From NCBI GenBank assembly GCA_018398765.1, contig JAHBMJ010005850.1, positions 30,818 through 55,414 of the forward strand: DNA of 24,597 nucleotides. The letters run 5' to 3'. The notes beneath the pieces are model-generated. The model was given only the letters and a program-made list of their open reading frames with translations. It was not told where the DNA came from and made no database searches. The DNA is from Chromera velia (Eukaryota; Sar; Chromeraceae). Made by a program: the position numbers and the translations under genes. Within the stretch, counting starts at the first letter, position 1, and each line of letters starts with the position of its first letter. Positions 10,950 to 20,094 of this stretch are shown one piece after another.

Positions 10950-11215
10950 ACCGTAACATCGCATACTTTCATACTCATACGAGACGCCAGACCTTTTTCC
11001 TTCAAAGTCGCATACAGACGAGTGTCAGTCGAGTGCCTAAAACGCTTGTGCCACATCAAAACTTCTCGCAAACTCATCTGACCTGAAGAAAGGAACTGAA
11101 AGCGCCGTGATCTCTGCGATCCTAGCCGGTGTGGCGGGCGCCCCCGTTGCTCTCCCTCCTTCAAACTATCTTTCTGCAAAGAGGACGAGCCCCTATGCAA
11201 TGCAGATGCATCTGT
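10950..11215 (-). pseudogene. Copia GAG-pre-integrase / HHCC first half
   Basis: The minus strand carries LREVLMWHKRFRHSTDTRL..LKEKGLASRM, typical of the GAG-pre-integrase domain (WHxRxGH, then KGL). The two His form the first half of the integrase zinc finger. The frame is continuous with the protease upstream except for one TAG at about 11216-11218. It is cut off by the SINE-like insertion. Confidence 0.85.
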
Positions 11216-11710
11216 CTAACTGTTGGCATCCACATTCAAGAGCACACGAAAGGAGCCATTCCTCTTATTCATACCTTGCAAAGCCACACGCCTATGCATA
11301 TTTAAAACAAGAACACCTTCTCGCTCATGCACATATGTACGGAACATGTCTCTCCCTTTTCTGGGGAGTTCAACCCAAAATGGCTGACACACTTTCTGGA
11401 GATGCAAACCATTCACAGACAAAAGAAAAAGGGGAACCGACTGAGAAAACGATCCGTCAAGACGTGTCGTCTCCTCACCACCATCGACCGTCTCTACTCC
11501 GGGGAGCTCCACGGTGATATCCTTGAAGGAACAAGAGATGCCTCCCTCAACCCTCACAAGCTCCCTCTCTTCCTCTCTCACCTCCACAATACAAGATGAG
11601 ACATCTCGTCCAAAGAAATGTCTGCTTGCACCTGAGTCCACTACAGGTGTCTTGTGGAAGTTTCTGCCTGCCCTCAACGTGCACTCCACCTCTTCTCCTT
11701 CATCTGCCAA
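11216..11710 (-). pseudogene. Copia aspartic protease
   Basis: TPVVDSGASRHFFG, with the active-site D-S-G-A near 11636, marks the retropepsin-like protease that would process Gag-Pol. It is preceded by a poly-Gln and Gly/Ser linker (about 11790-11870). The frame is open through the domain, but stops bound it on both sides: a TGA just upstream near 11784 and a TAG at 11216. Confidence 0.88.
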
Positions 11711-11879
11711 CGGCCTGAAGCGATTGCTCAGGGCAACGCCCAGAGAAAGGACCGCGGCACCTCCACATCCCGAGTGTGGTCACTTTTGACCCTGCTGGCC
11801 GGAGCCAGAAGAGCCGGAAGACTGGGATCCTGAGCCCGAAGACTGCTGCTGCTGCTGCTGGGGAGGAGGGGAACCGGAC

Positions 11880-13008
11880 TATCCAGGGGGAGGGACTCTA
11901 GGATACTCTAGGCTTCCCTGCCGCCTTGTCTCTGCACTTATTCATGAAGTGCCCCCTTTACTGACACCAGTGGCATCTGGGTCTACAGTCTTCGTTCTCT
12001 TTTACGCGGTTTGCTTTCTCCCTCGGCTTCTCCTTGGTCGGGCCCTTCCTCTCGAAAGAGGCATACTAGACCATTCACTCCTCAATGACCTCCCACGAGA
12101 TCTGAGTGAGGTCTGCCACCCTCATGTGAGGGTGCTGCTTCTTGATATCGGACAGGAGACCTCTCTGCTGATCAGGCGTGACTGCCTAGATCACCATCTC
12201 CTTCTTCTCCTTCATAGTTACCTCTATGTCGATCTCTCCAGCGTCCATCGTCAGACGATTGAGAAGGTCGATCATCGATCTTCAGCCATGAGAGCTCGGT
12301 ATTCTTGGGATAGATCACTCTCCCCTTTCCATCCCTCTTCTGAATGTCCCAAGAAAAGTGGCGGACGCGTTCTCTGATTGCCAGTTGTTGGGCAAGCAGA
12401 GTGGACTCGTACTCCTCAAGCAGCTTGTCGACAACCTGCTTGACAGGGATCTTCTTTCCCTTCCTCAGCTTCCGGACATCGGCTTTGAACTGCCGATTGC
12501 CGTTGGCGGCGTGGTTGAGGGCGAGAATGATGTTATCACGCCATTCTGGATCCGAGTCGAAGTTGCTTTACTTAAGGTATACATGGGTATACGGGGCCCA
12601 AAGATTTGTGAACTCTTAAATGTGGTGTTTTCCCTCAAACATGGGGACAGCAGCCATGTTCACCTTTTTTCCACGCCTAGACCTGCGGGAACGACGGCGA
12701 TGTCGGCGTCTGGAGTGACTCGAGGCAGAACTGCCTGAGTCAGAGGAAGAAGACGAGGGATCCGAAGGAGACAGCGACTTCTCAGCTATCAATGAATATG
12801 TAGGCCCCTCTGCAGGCATAAAGGGCGCACGATCTGAGAATGCAGGAGGCTGCGAGAGTCCGGGAGGTGGCGACAAGCCTCCTTGCACCATTGGAGTGTA
12901 TGTGGGGAGTCCTCCTAGCAGGCAGTCCCCCGGAAGGGGGAGTAGGGAGATCACCCAAGGGAGGACGAATTGGGAAGCACGCCTCTGAGATGACTCCAGC
13001 CTAAACAA
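11880..13008 (-). pseudogene. Copia gag with zinc knuckle, broken
   Basis: Starts at ATG 13008, about 260 nt after the 5' LTR. The N-terminal part is Pro/Ser/Arg-rich, then MAAVPMFEGKHH, a stop, and a second stop about 16 codons later. A capsid-like stretch SDPEWRDNIILALNHA..FKADVRKLRKGKK..VVDKLLEEY follows. A +1 shift near 12267-12275 leads to LTQISWEVIEE and a C-x2-C-x4-H-x4-C knuckle near 11945-11990, which itself contains a TAA. Gag would package the element RNA; this copy cannot. Confidence 0.85.
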
Positions 13009-13270
13009 AATTTCCTACTCCAAACTGGTTGGGCAGGAGACGATCTTCATGCTCGGTATCAGTCTGTCCTACTACATGTGGGCGTCGAGCTCCACCCGCT
13101 TCTCCAGAAAGGTATTTCAAAAGAGAAAGGATCTCTGCCTGGCCCTCACGCAAGGCGACCACTTCTTGCTTAACCAAAGCAAGACGCGTCCCGTAAGTTA
13201 TAGCGACCAGAGAAAAGAAGCACTGTACTCAAAATACAATCAAGTCTGACTATAGTGACTGATTCAAATT
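13009..13270 (-). other. Copia 5' leader and primer-binding region
   Basis: The 262 nt between the 5' LTR and the gag ATG. The minus-strand sequence directly after the LTR begins AATTTGAATCAGTCACT. It does not match the usual initiator-Met complement TGGTATCAGAGC, so the primer tRNA cannot be assigned. An internal or half-tRNA primer is possible. Confidence 0.5.
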
Positions 13271-13486
13271 TGATAAAGATTCCGTCATACTTTCAGGTTT
13301 ATAGGAGAGGCTGTCTATCTTAGCTTTAGCCAGAGATATACGCTACGATGGATCGATCAGTTTCTGCATACATTGCTATGCATTGCTACATTGCAACAGT
13401 GCATCTCTGTGTATCACGTCTCTCTATATGTGTGCGCGGCCCATTAGACATGGCCCTGGAAAGCGGCCCAAGGAGAAATCCCAACA
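13271..13486 (-). repeat. 5' LTR of Copia element
   Basis: 216 bp partner of the left LTR with the same termini. It should hold the promoter for the minus-strand element transcript, but I cannot point to a clear TATA box. Confidence 0.93.
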
Positions 13487-13491
13487 TTGGG
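13487..13491. repeat. Right 5-bp target duplication (TTGGG)
   Basis: Matches 6990-6994; see the Copia element. Confidence 0.92.
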
Positions 13492-14228
13492 TTACTGACT
13501 GAACCTAGCTAGTGTTGAACCTTATAAAATCTACGTTGAGTTGGACAAAAAAGATTGAGACCGTGACTCCCAAATTTTAACCAGAATTTTAACGATTATT
13601 TTTTTTAATTTTTTTAGACATAATACGTTCCTGCAACTAATCCTGCAATAAATGAAATAAAAAGAGTTGAAACTTGATATTTTGTATGCAGGCTGGACGT
13701 TGGTGGACGTAGGCTGTTTAGTTCAAAATGATTAAAGATTTTTTTATTGCTTTTTTAAGACAAGCTAAACTAATCTAAACGAAAATTAAAAACTAGATTA
13801 TAGTCTATACACGTGTTCCCAATACTTCCTAATTTTATGTGGAGATGGATCCTACTGGCAATTTTCAAAACTACTAAAAACTGCGCCCCAAATTGCTACC
13901 TAGTGTAACCTAGTGATGCCTAATGACTACTAGTGACCCTCAAACTTAGACTCAATCTCAGTCTCAAAGCCTCTGCGAGGCAGCCGGGAAAAAGATCCTT
14001 TTTTCGTTTTTGAGTGGGACTATATGCGACGGGCCGGAGCCGCGCGATTCAGTGGGCTTATGGGATCGACATTCCGGCGCGGCTACAGGGGCCACGTGCA
14101 TGCCGCCGCGGCGCCGCCGGACGTCGAACGAAAAAGGCGTTAATTCCGTCTCAACGTCCTTCTGCTCTCTCTAGATCTAGCTGGGCTCTGCAATAAATCT
14201 TGGCGGATCTTCCTAAAATGTCGACGGA
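13492..14228. other. AT-rich flank with a GC-rich patch, no gene
   Basis: 13492-13970 is AT-rich and stop-filled, like 6665-6990 across the Copia insertion. At 14025-14130 the composition flips to a GC-rich patch with CCGCCGCGGCGCCGCC-type palindromes and the word GTGCATGCCGC. That word recurs in the GC patch at 18588-18598. This is likely older repeat DNA. Confidence 0.5.
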
Positions 14229-14750
14229 TCATCCGCGTGCTTCATCATCCACTTCATCCCTCCATGCTCCGTGGACAGCTTGACGCTGATTTGCCGGATT
14301 GTGGCGCGCAGTGTTGGGGATCCCCACTTCTGAGTGCTGATTGTTCCAAGACAATTGCCACAAGTTTCGCTGGAAATCTCTTCCCCGTATCATGGGGCGG
14401 AAAGGGGAATATTGACCCTCGCGTGCGAAGTGTTGGCCCTCTTTCTTGCAGGCTTTCCGTCCATGTTCCCTTGTCACGTCTTTGGCCTTGTAGCGCTTTG
14501 GGGGCTCGGCATCTCCCGATGCGTGTCTCTTCCAGATAAGGAGGCTTGCCTGTCTTTGGGTTTCACAAGTCGGTCGCTTGTGCATGAAGACGATCAGCCG
14601 CGTCGACTGGGGTTCACGTCTCTGTAACAATCCTATGTGTTCCTGGGTTGCAGTCCTTGTCTGATGCCCAAGTTTTGTGTGTCCACCCACGATGTGCTTT
14701 ATTGACGAGAGTATCCATGTGCTGATCAATGCTGTGCACTGGATTTTCAA
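14229..14750 (-). CDS. Unassigned 173-codon ORF, doubtful
   Basis: Open from ATG 14748-14750 to TGA 14229. The product is basic and hydrophilic (segments such as KRYKAKDVTREHGRKACKKEG and QRNLWQLSWNNQ). I recognise no family, signal peptide or membrane segment. It lies just upstream of, and antisense to, the SELENOF-like gene 5' region. It may be a real small gene, a decayed mobile-element ORF or chance. Confidence 0.25.
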   Translation of the reverse strand: MKIQCTALISTWILSSIKHIVGGHTKLGHQTRTATQEHIGLLQRREPQSTRLIVFMHKRPTCETQRQASLLIWKRHASGDAEPPKRYKAKDVTREHGRKACKKEGQHFAREGQYSPFRPMIRGRDFQRNLWQLSWNNQHSEVGIPNTARHNPANQRQAVHGAWRDEVDDEARG

Positions 14751-14776
14751 CGCTCCCTATTTTTTCTTCCTTCCAG

Positions 14777-14935
14777 GCCTTGTTATCCGCCTACTATGCA
14801 CGGTCTGCGGGGATGAGTGGGCCCCTCTTGGCGCTGCATCCGTCTACTTGCTTCTCTGCTTGTCTATTGGTCTATGTTTTCATTTTCCATCCGTCTACGC
14901 CGGTGTCCGTCTATGGACTGTCTGTCTCTCTGTCT
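14777..14935 (+). other. Candidate first exon of SELENOF-like gene
   Basis: Flanked by a TTTTTTCTTCCTTCCAG acceptor (to 14776) and a canonical GTGAGT donor (14936). Two frames are open. One starts at ATG 14813 with a signal-peptide-like core (phase 0 end). The other reads ..VYLLLCLSIGLCFHFPSVYAG.. and ends in phase 1, which splices directly and in frame to 15343, giving Cys-Gly-Leu-Thr-Cys. The first has a start codon but needs an extra exon; the second needs an upstream start. Confidence 0.45.
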
Positions 14936-16981
14936 GTGAGTACAAGGGGAGAGAAATGAAAACTGTGCCGACGGTTCACATGCACTGCTTAGTTGCATGC
15001 CGGACTGCTTGTCATTCTCAAGGGGGGCGAAAGAAAAAGCAGGGCAGAAAAGCCGTGGGAGAGCTTGGCAACCGAAGATTTCAATTTGGTTGATGAATCT
15101 GTGATGGGGCCATTCCAGCAATTCGCGGATCGCTGCGAGCAATCGTGTTTCAGGAGCCCTCCTTTCTTCTTCCGCGGTTCCTTTCTTCGTTCATTCCTTG
15201 CTTCATCTCTTAAATTCTCTTTCGTTTTCTTCTCATCTCGTTTTTTCGTCCCTTCGTCTTTTTTTCTGTTGCCTTCCACCCATCCTTTTTGCTTTTCGTT
15301 ATTTCCTTCAACTACCATTTCCTGTCTCTGCTCTCTCTGCAGGCGGACTTACGTGCTCGATGTGCACAAGGCTCCGAGAGAGTCTTCCGGAATCTGAGGA
15401 GACCTCGCAGCTCGGTCAGTCTGCTTGTCTGGGTGAACACATATCTTCGCGTGGCAAACGACTGCGCTCTCTTGCTCTCCGTTTCTTCGTCGGGCGGCTT
15501 TTCCGCGTCTTCTGTCAGGGCTCCGACTGGGTTGGAATCGACAAAAAAGGAATTGAAAAAAGAGGGGGGCCGCACCGACGGATGGAGAAGCGGACAACAC
15601 GCAAGAGGAGCAAACCAAGAAAAAAAAAACGACGAACGGGGCGCATCTGTATGAGCGCATCTCTGGTTTGCTTCAGCTGGGAGGGGCTCTCTTTCAGAAT
15701 CACAGAAACAGTCTTTTCTTCGTCGTCCCTTTGTGCTGCTCTGCTGAAGCGTCTGTCTGATGTCGCCGGGGCTCAGCACTTCTACTTGTCCTCTTATGTT
15801 TTTGTGCCTGTCCGTCAGAGTGTCTTGATTGTTCCGGTCTCTAGTCAGAGGATCCTAAGGTAGTCAAATTATGTATGCCCACTGCTTGCAACATAACTGT
15901 TTTGCCGATCCAATACGAAGACGTTTCTGTCTGCAGTGAGTGAATGCCTCGGATGTTGTGAGTCTGAGGAGGTGAAGACTTACAGCAAGGCGATTCTGGT
16001 GACCTGTCCCTTCCAGGTAGGCCTCTCCTTTCTTAATGTGTTTCGTTGACGTCCCTCAAGGTCCCGATTTGAAGGTTCCTTTCGCCCCTCTTTCTCTAGT
16101 CTTTCGATCATTGGTTGGATTCATCGTCGAGTCTTGAAAGAAACTCGGTTTCCCCGTCCATGGTTTCAGCTATTTGAGTCTAGAAGGAAGACGAGGCTTT
16201 GACGTGATGTGAAGACGGACAGCGTGCTAGCAAGCGAAGAGGAAGCAACGAATGTGAAAATAGAGGAACAGAACTGCATCAGAAAGGCAGAAAAACGGAA
16301 GAACGTCACACTGTCTGTCCAGGACATGGCCGTCGACCACCTTTCTGCATGCATGCGCCTCGTGTCCTCTCCCTTTCTCTCGTTTCTTCTCTTTTCTTTG
16401 TCTCTCTTCTCTTCACCTGTACTCTTCTGCACGCTCTCGATCTCCTTGACGTGTTTTGGATCAGTCCCCTACGTTGATCTCTTGCGTCTCCCATCCCTCT
16501 GCGGACTTGCGCTGACGCCGAATGCAGATGCAGCACGACGCAGAGACCCAAAATTTTGTCGAGAAAAGGGCCAGCCTCTTCGGTGAAAGGCTGGCAGTGA
16601 AGATGATGGCCGGTGCCCGGAGCTCCCTTCACCTCTTCGACCAGCAGCAACAGCAGGCCGAGGAGAAAGGGAAAGGGAAGGAGGCAAAGGGAGGAACCAC
16701 CGCGAGTGTGAGCGCATCAGACGCGCCCGCAGAAACCCTCAAGTCAGTCAGTCAGTCAGTCAGTCAGTCGGTCGGTCGGTCGGTCGGTCAGTCAGTCAGT
16801 CAGTCAGTCAGTCAGTCACTCACTCACTCACTTACTCACTCACTCACTGAGGCACTCAGGTAGTCACTCTGTCAATGATGCTGTCTCGCTTTTTTGGGCC
16901 ACGAGAGAATGGTTCTAGAAAACAGTATGTTTGGCTATCTCTCAAATTCCCAACGTGGTGCATGGGGTATTGGGGATAGTC

Positions 16982-17013
<32 letters not shown>

Positions 17014-17826
17014 TTTTTCTTCCTTTCTTTCTCCCTCCCCATCTTGTACATACAGATGTGTGCGCAGAACAGATTTTCTTTTGCTCCCGCAAAATGATGC
17101 ACCCCTGCAGTATTGTTTCAACCAGTTTCTGCACGGTCAATTTGCTTTTGAGGGGCTCAGCTTGCATGTCGTTTTTGCGTTCGTATGGGACCATTTGTGA
17201 ATCTTTTTGTTGCTTGCATGCAGTGTCAGGGGATGGAAGTCGAAAGAACTCACGGTCGGTTGGTAGGTCGGTCCAGTGCTTTGGAAGGAATGAAGACTTA
17301 ATTCTTGCTGCATGCGTTACGCACTGCATGTCCGGACTATTTCAACGAAGGAATTGTACAGAAACTGATCGATTGGCTTTTGTGTGCATGTGATGGCGTT
17401 CTTACTTTTTTTTTTTTTCTGACTCAATTTCTCTTTTCGGGAGGGAAGATGAGACATGTGGCAGTTGCTCTCGCCACTTTTGGGATAGATTCCTGAAGAA
17501 AAAAATCTACCCGTGGCCTCGTACCGTGAATCCTTAATTTCCTTGAAGCCCGGCTGCCTGATCGCTCTTGCTGAACGTGTTTGTTACTGAACCGAAGTTT
17601 TCGTTTTGGGGGGGGATTTAGGGGCGGAAGGTAATCGTCTCTCGTTTGGCGTATCGGAGCGAAACTTACAGTCAGACGAAATGGGCACCATGTCAGTTCC
17701 ACGTACTTGCACCGGCTTCGAAAGTATGATGCTTCAGTATTTATACACTTATGATTCATGCATGCATGGATGCAGGAATTTCTCGCCCTCCGGCTTGGGG
17801 TCCGGTTACCGGAAGTGGCGCCGTGA
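14813..17826 (+). CDS. Sep15/SELENOF-family ER thiol protein, Cys form without Sec
   Basis: SELENOF is an ER-lumen protein that binds UDP-glucose:glycoprotein glucosyltransferase through an N-terminal Cys-rich domain and has a thioredoxin-like domain. Exons with matching phase are 15343-15414, 15937-16016, 16528-16742, 17224-17254 and 17776-17826 (TGA 17824). Visible pieces are GLTCSMCTRL, VSECLGCCESEEVKTYSKA, AILVTCPFQ, ETQNFVEKRASLFGERLAVK, SSLHLFDQQ, WKSKELT and EFLALRL. They follow the animal and plant family order (C-x2-C, D/EC-x2-CC, AxLEVC, thioredoxin fold, W..EFL..KL). The animal Cys-Gly-Sec site is Cys-Pro-Phe. A poly-Gln, Lys/Gly-rich insert precedes the last helix. The 5' end is unresolved. 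ATG 14813 gives MSGPLLALHPSTCF plus a hydrophobic core, a good signal peptide, up to donor GTGAGT (14936). That would need another exon near 15010-15146 ending QQFADRCEQS, with weak splice sites. Confidence 0.85.
16528..16533 (+). promoter_or_regulatory. Tandem splice acceptor (NAG six bases apart)
   Basis: The sequence AATGCAG-ATGCAG gives two AG acceptors, at 16527 and 16533, both keeping phase 0. Use of the second would drop Met-Gln after CPFQ. With the Met-Gln kept, the spacing from the conserved Cys to the FV of NFV equals that of human Sep15 (14 residues), favouring the first. Confidence 0.55.
16743..16850. repeat. (GTCA)n/(GTCG)n/(CTCA)n microsatellite at a splice donor
   Basis: Tandem tetramers GTCAGTCA.., then GTCGGTCG.., then CACTCACT... 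It begins exactly at the donor of the SELENOF-like exon 16528-16742 and supplies many overlapping GTCAGT donor copies in a row. The first copy gives the phase (2) required by exon 17224-17254. Confidence 0.85.
16981..17040. repeat. (TTTC)n tract in intron
   Basis: About 45 bp of TTTC repeats followed by mixed T/C, within the intron 16743-17223 of the SELENOF-like gene. Confidence 0.85.
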
Positions 17827-19215
17827 GATTCGCTGGGACTTATGTAGGCAGTTCACTGCAGTACACTGTACGTTCCTGTACGTCATACCTGCTGTGTTCC
17901 GCTACTACTCGCTAGCGTACTCAAAAAACGATGAGGCAGTAAATTTGCCCATACTAGCGGGTCTAGTGTCTGGATAGTATAGCAAGTGAGCGACCTTAGG
18001 CTGTCGCTGGAAATACTGGCCCGGGAGAAGCTGGTGGAGAAAGTTCAAGAAACAATAATACAATTTAAAAAATTAAATGGTTCTATTATTAATTAAGATG
18101 TGACAAATGATTTAGTGGTACGCTGATGATAATAACAAAGAAGTCATATTGATAGCATAACAATGATAACATAGGATTGATGTTTGAGGTTTATCCTAGG
18201 GTTTGTCCCACAGTGAGGTGCAGCGCGGTTGGGAGTCGGTTTTTGATAGCTCGCAAAACGTGCCTCAGAAAACGTAGCGTGGAGGATAGTCAGGGATTTA
18301 AAAAAAGTGTACAAAAAAATATGATTCACTACAACGGTAGGCATAGCTGCAGTATATCTACAGATATCTACAGACTCTTGAAAAGGATCAAGGACGACTA
18401 GGCATGAGAGATCAGTTAATCGATAAAACTAATTAATTCAAAACTAAGAGGAACAACAAGTGCACAATGTAGCACAATAAAAAAATAGAAAAAAAACATC
18501 GTCTCGACACTGCGATCAAATTTAGTTTAAAAGCGCGAATCGTGCAGGCTTTCTAGACACCACGGCGTTTACGGTCAAACACTATGGTGCATGCCGCGGA
18601 GCGGCACCAAACGCCGCGGCCGGAGCGCCCAAAGGGCGGACCGTGGCGCGCCGCGGTTATAAAACCTTGAAGAATTAAAGGGGGGGAACCATGGGGAACC
18701 GCGGCGTGATTGTTCTGGTCTTTACCTTTTCTGAGGTAAGTTGAACGGAATTGATCAGCAATTGATCAAATTCATCATTGAAATACATTGAAACACTTAA
18801 AAAAAAAAATTTTTGGCGCCTGCGGCGCTCAAAAAAACCGCTTTTACGGTATATGAATATATGGGGCCATATCCCAAACAGGGGGGGGCGCCGCCGCGGA
18901 GGGGCCTGGAAAGAACTGCGGCGCAGCCACGATACTAAAAATGGCCGCTCTAGAAAGCTTGAAATCATGGGGTGCATTACTGCATCACACTTTCTTGAAC
19001 AAAGGTGCTCCAAATGTCAGATTTACGTATCCAAATTAGTTTTGGAAAGATGATTCAAAGATCTCAAGCTCTAAACCATGTCTATCATATTAAGCCAGGT
19101 ATAAAGTAATTTATATCTAAATTCTTTCATTATTTTTTTAAAAACTGATATCCCCCGGCAAGAAATATTCACTTTTTTTATTTACTAGTCACTAGTGAAA
19201 AACATGAAATTTAAA
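17827..19215. other. AT-rich island with GC-rich palindromic patches, no gene
   Basis: After the SELENOF-like stop and 3' UTR, the sequence becomes AT-rich and stop-dense from about 18030. GC-rich patches at 18560-18660 and 18815-18930 hold many short palindromes (CCGCGG, GGCGCC, GGCGCGCC). No coding capacity or family motif is seen. It is most likely decayed transposon DNA; I could not define termini or target duplications. Confidence 0.5.
18563..18616. repeat. Hairpin with 13-bp arm split by an insert
   Basis: The right arm GCACCAAACGCCG (18604-18616) pairs with CGGCGTTT (18563-18570) plus GGTGC (18586-18590), the left arm being interrupted by about 15 nt. The loop contains CCGCGGAGCGG. 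Nearby GCGCCCAAAGGGCG adds another small stem. Confidence 0.6.
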
Positions 19216-19223
19216 ATATGAAC
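19216..19223. repeat. Left hAT target duplication (ATATGAAC)
   Basis: Perfect 8-bp copy of 20421-20428, directly outside the left inverted repeat. Confidence 0.92.
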
Positions 19224-19235
19224 TAGGGCTGGGAA

Positions 19236-19332
19236 AAGGTTCATTGAGAAAAGGTTCAAATCTGAAAAAGTGAACCTGTTGAACCTGTTTTGAACCTGTT
19301 GAACCTGTTAAACCTGTTTTGAACCTGTTTTG
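19236..19332. repeat. Subterminal AGGTTCA/GAACCTGTT array, left end of hAT
   Basis: Two AGGTTCA copies (19238, 19252) are followed by about six head-to-tail GAACCTGTT(TT) units on the opposite orientation. The right end (20344-20410) has a matching set of GAACCT copies and one AGGTTCA. Subterminal motif clusters of this type bind hAT transposases. Confidence 0.8.
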
Positions 19333-19466
19333 GAGGCCAGACGCGCGGCCACTAGCACAAGGCCGGCCAGGCCCGCGCCGCCCGCGGCCGATATAGGTGA
19401 AATAAGGAGCCGGAGCCACACGCACAGCAACTGTCCCCAGCCGGTTCAATCTATTATGTTGGACAA

Positions 19467-19503
19467 ACGCATGTCAGCATATGTCAGCATTATATGTCAG
19501 CAT
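19467..19503. repeat. Triplicated ATGTCAGCAT word
   Basis: Three copies of ATGTCAGCAT in 37 bp inside the hAT element, separated by 0 to a few bases. Function unknown; possibly replication slippage. Confidence 0.7.
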
Positions 19504-19869
19504 AAAAACTCATACTGACGGTTATAGAAGTGAAGAAGTACATGTGACTTACTAAGTTTTCCACTTGCAAAGCCCCGCATCAAAACGGACAGTCTCCACT
19601 GAAGGAATAAGGAAGTATAGAGTTTGTTTGACAGCAGTCTGCATGACAGTGTAATTGACAATGTCTTTTTGGAGGAGCTGCTTCAGACTCGTACCGGCAG
19701 CAGTCCTTCTGCTTGCTTCCGCTACTGCCGTCTCCGGATCTTTTTTTTTGAACTCCCAGCTACAAGAGGGCTACCCATGCATGGGTCCGACCTCTTTCAC
19801 TGTACAACCCTTTTTCATTCTCTTTGTTAAAAAAAATTCCAGCGGTCCCATTCTCTCTAACACTTCAGG

Positions 19870-20094
19870 TCGTGTCTTGTGCACCGAAGCCGAAATCAGA
19901 GATATGGAACTGGTTTGACAAGCACCCGACTGATCAATCAAAAAGGGTCTGCAAAGCTTGCTCCGGGAGCAGCAGATCAAAGAGGTGGTGGTACACAGAG
20001 AGGGAGGGGGGGAGCGGGGGCCATGGGGCAACCAGTGAGCAGATGAAAGAAAGAAAGAAACGCTGTGACGGTCTTATGTTGACTAAATTATCAT
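19870..20094 (+). pseudogene. BED zinc-finger remnant of hAT transposase
   Basis: After a T/C-rich acceptor (..CTAACACTTCAG at 19869) the frame reads KSEIWNWFDKHP..KRVCKACSGSS, then GATSEQMKERKKRC, ending TGA/TAA-bounded near 20094. S-x-I-W-x-x-F, then C-x2-C, then a GTS..HL-like segment is the BED-finger pattern found at the N-terminus of many hAT transposases. The second metal-binding pair is poorly kept. The rest of the transposase (RNase H-like core, hATC) is absent. Confidence 0.65.

Larger units (their letters stand above)
6995..13486 (-). mobile_element. Ty1/Copia LTR retrotransposon, full-length, degenerate
   Basis: A 6,492-bp element transcribed on the minus strand. It has two LTRs (6995-7208 and 13271-13486) with TG..CA ends, flanked by the 5-bp target duplication TTGGG (6990-6994 and 13487-13491). 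Domain order from the 5' LTR is gag with zinc knuckle, aspartic protease, integrase, reverse transcriptase, RNase H. Integrase before RT defines Ty1/Copia (Pseudoviridae-type) elements. Stops and frameshifts occur in every domain, so it cannot move autonomously. The integrase is also split by a SINE-like insert. Confidence 0.95.

Noticed and set aside
6656-14177. GATCTAG near 6667 and 14173 as an outer target duplication of an AT-rich element
   Set aside because: No terminal repeats accompany it, and I found the match only by searching freely; chance is plausible.
15198-15863. 221-codon plus-strand ORF over the SELENOF-like exon
   Set aside because: Only 15343-15414 of it is conserved (GLTCSMC..ETSQL). 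The rest is intron read-through beyond a GTCAGT donor.
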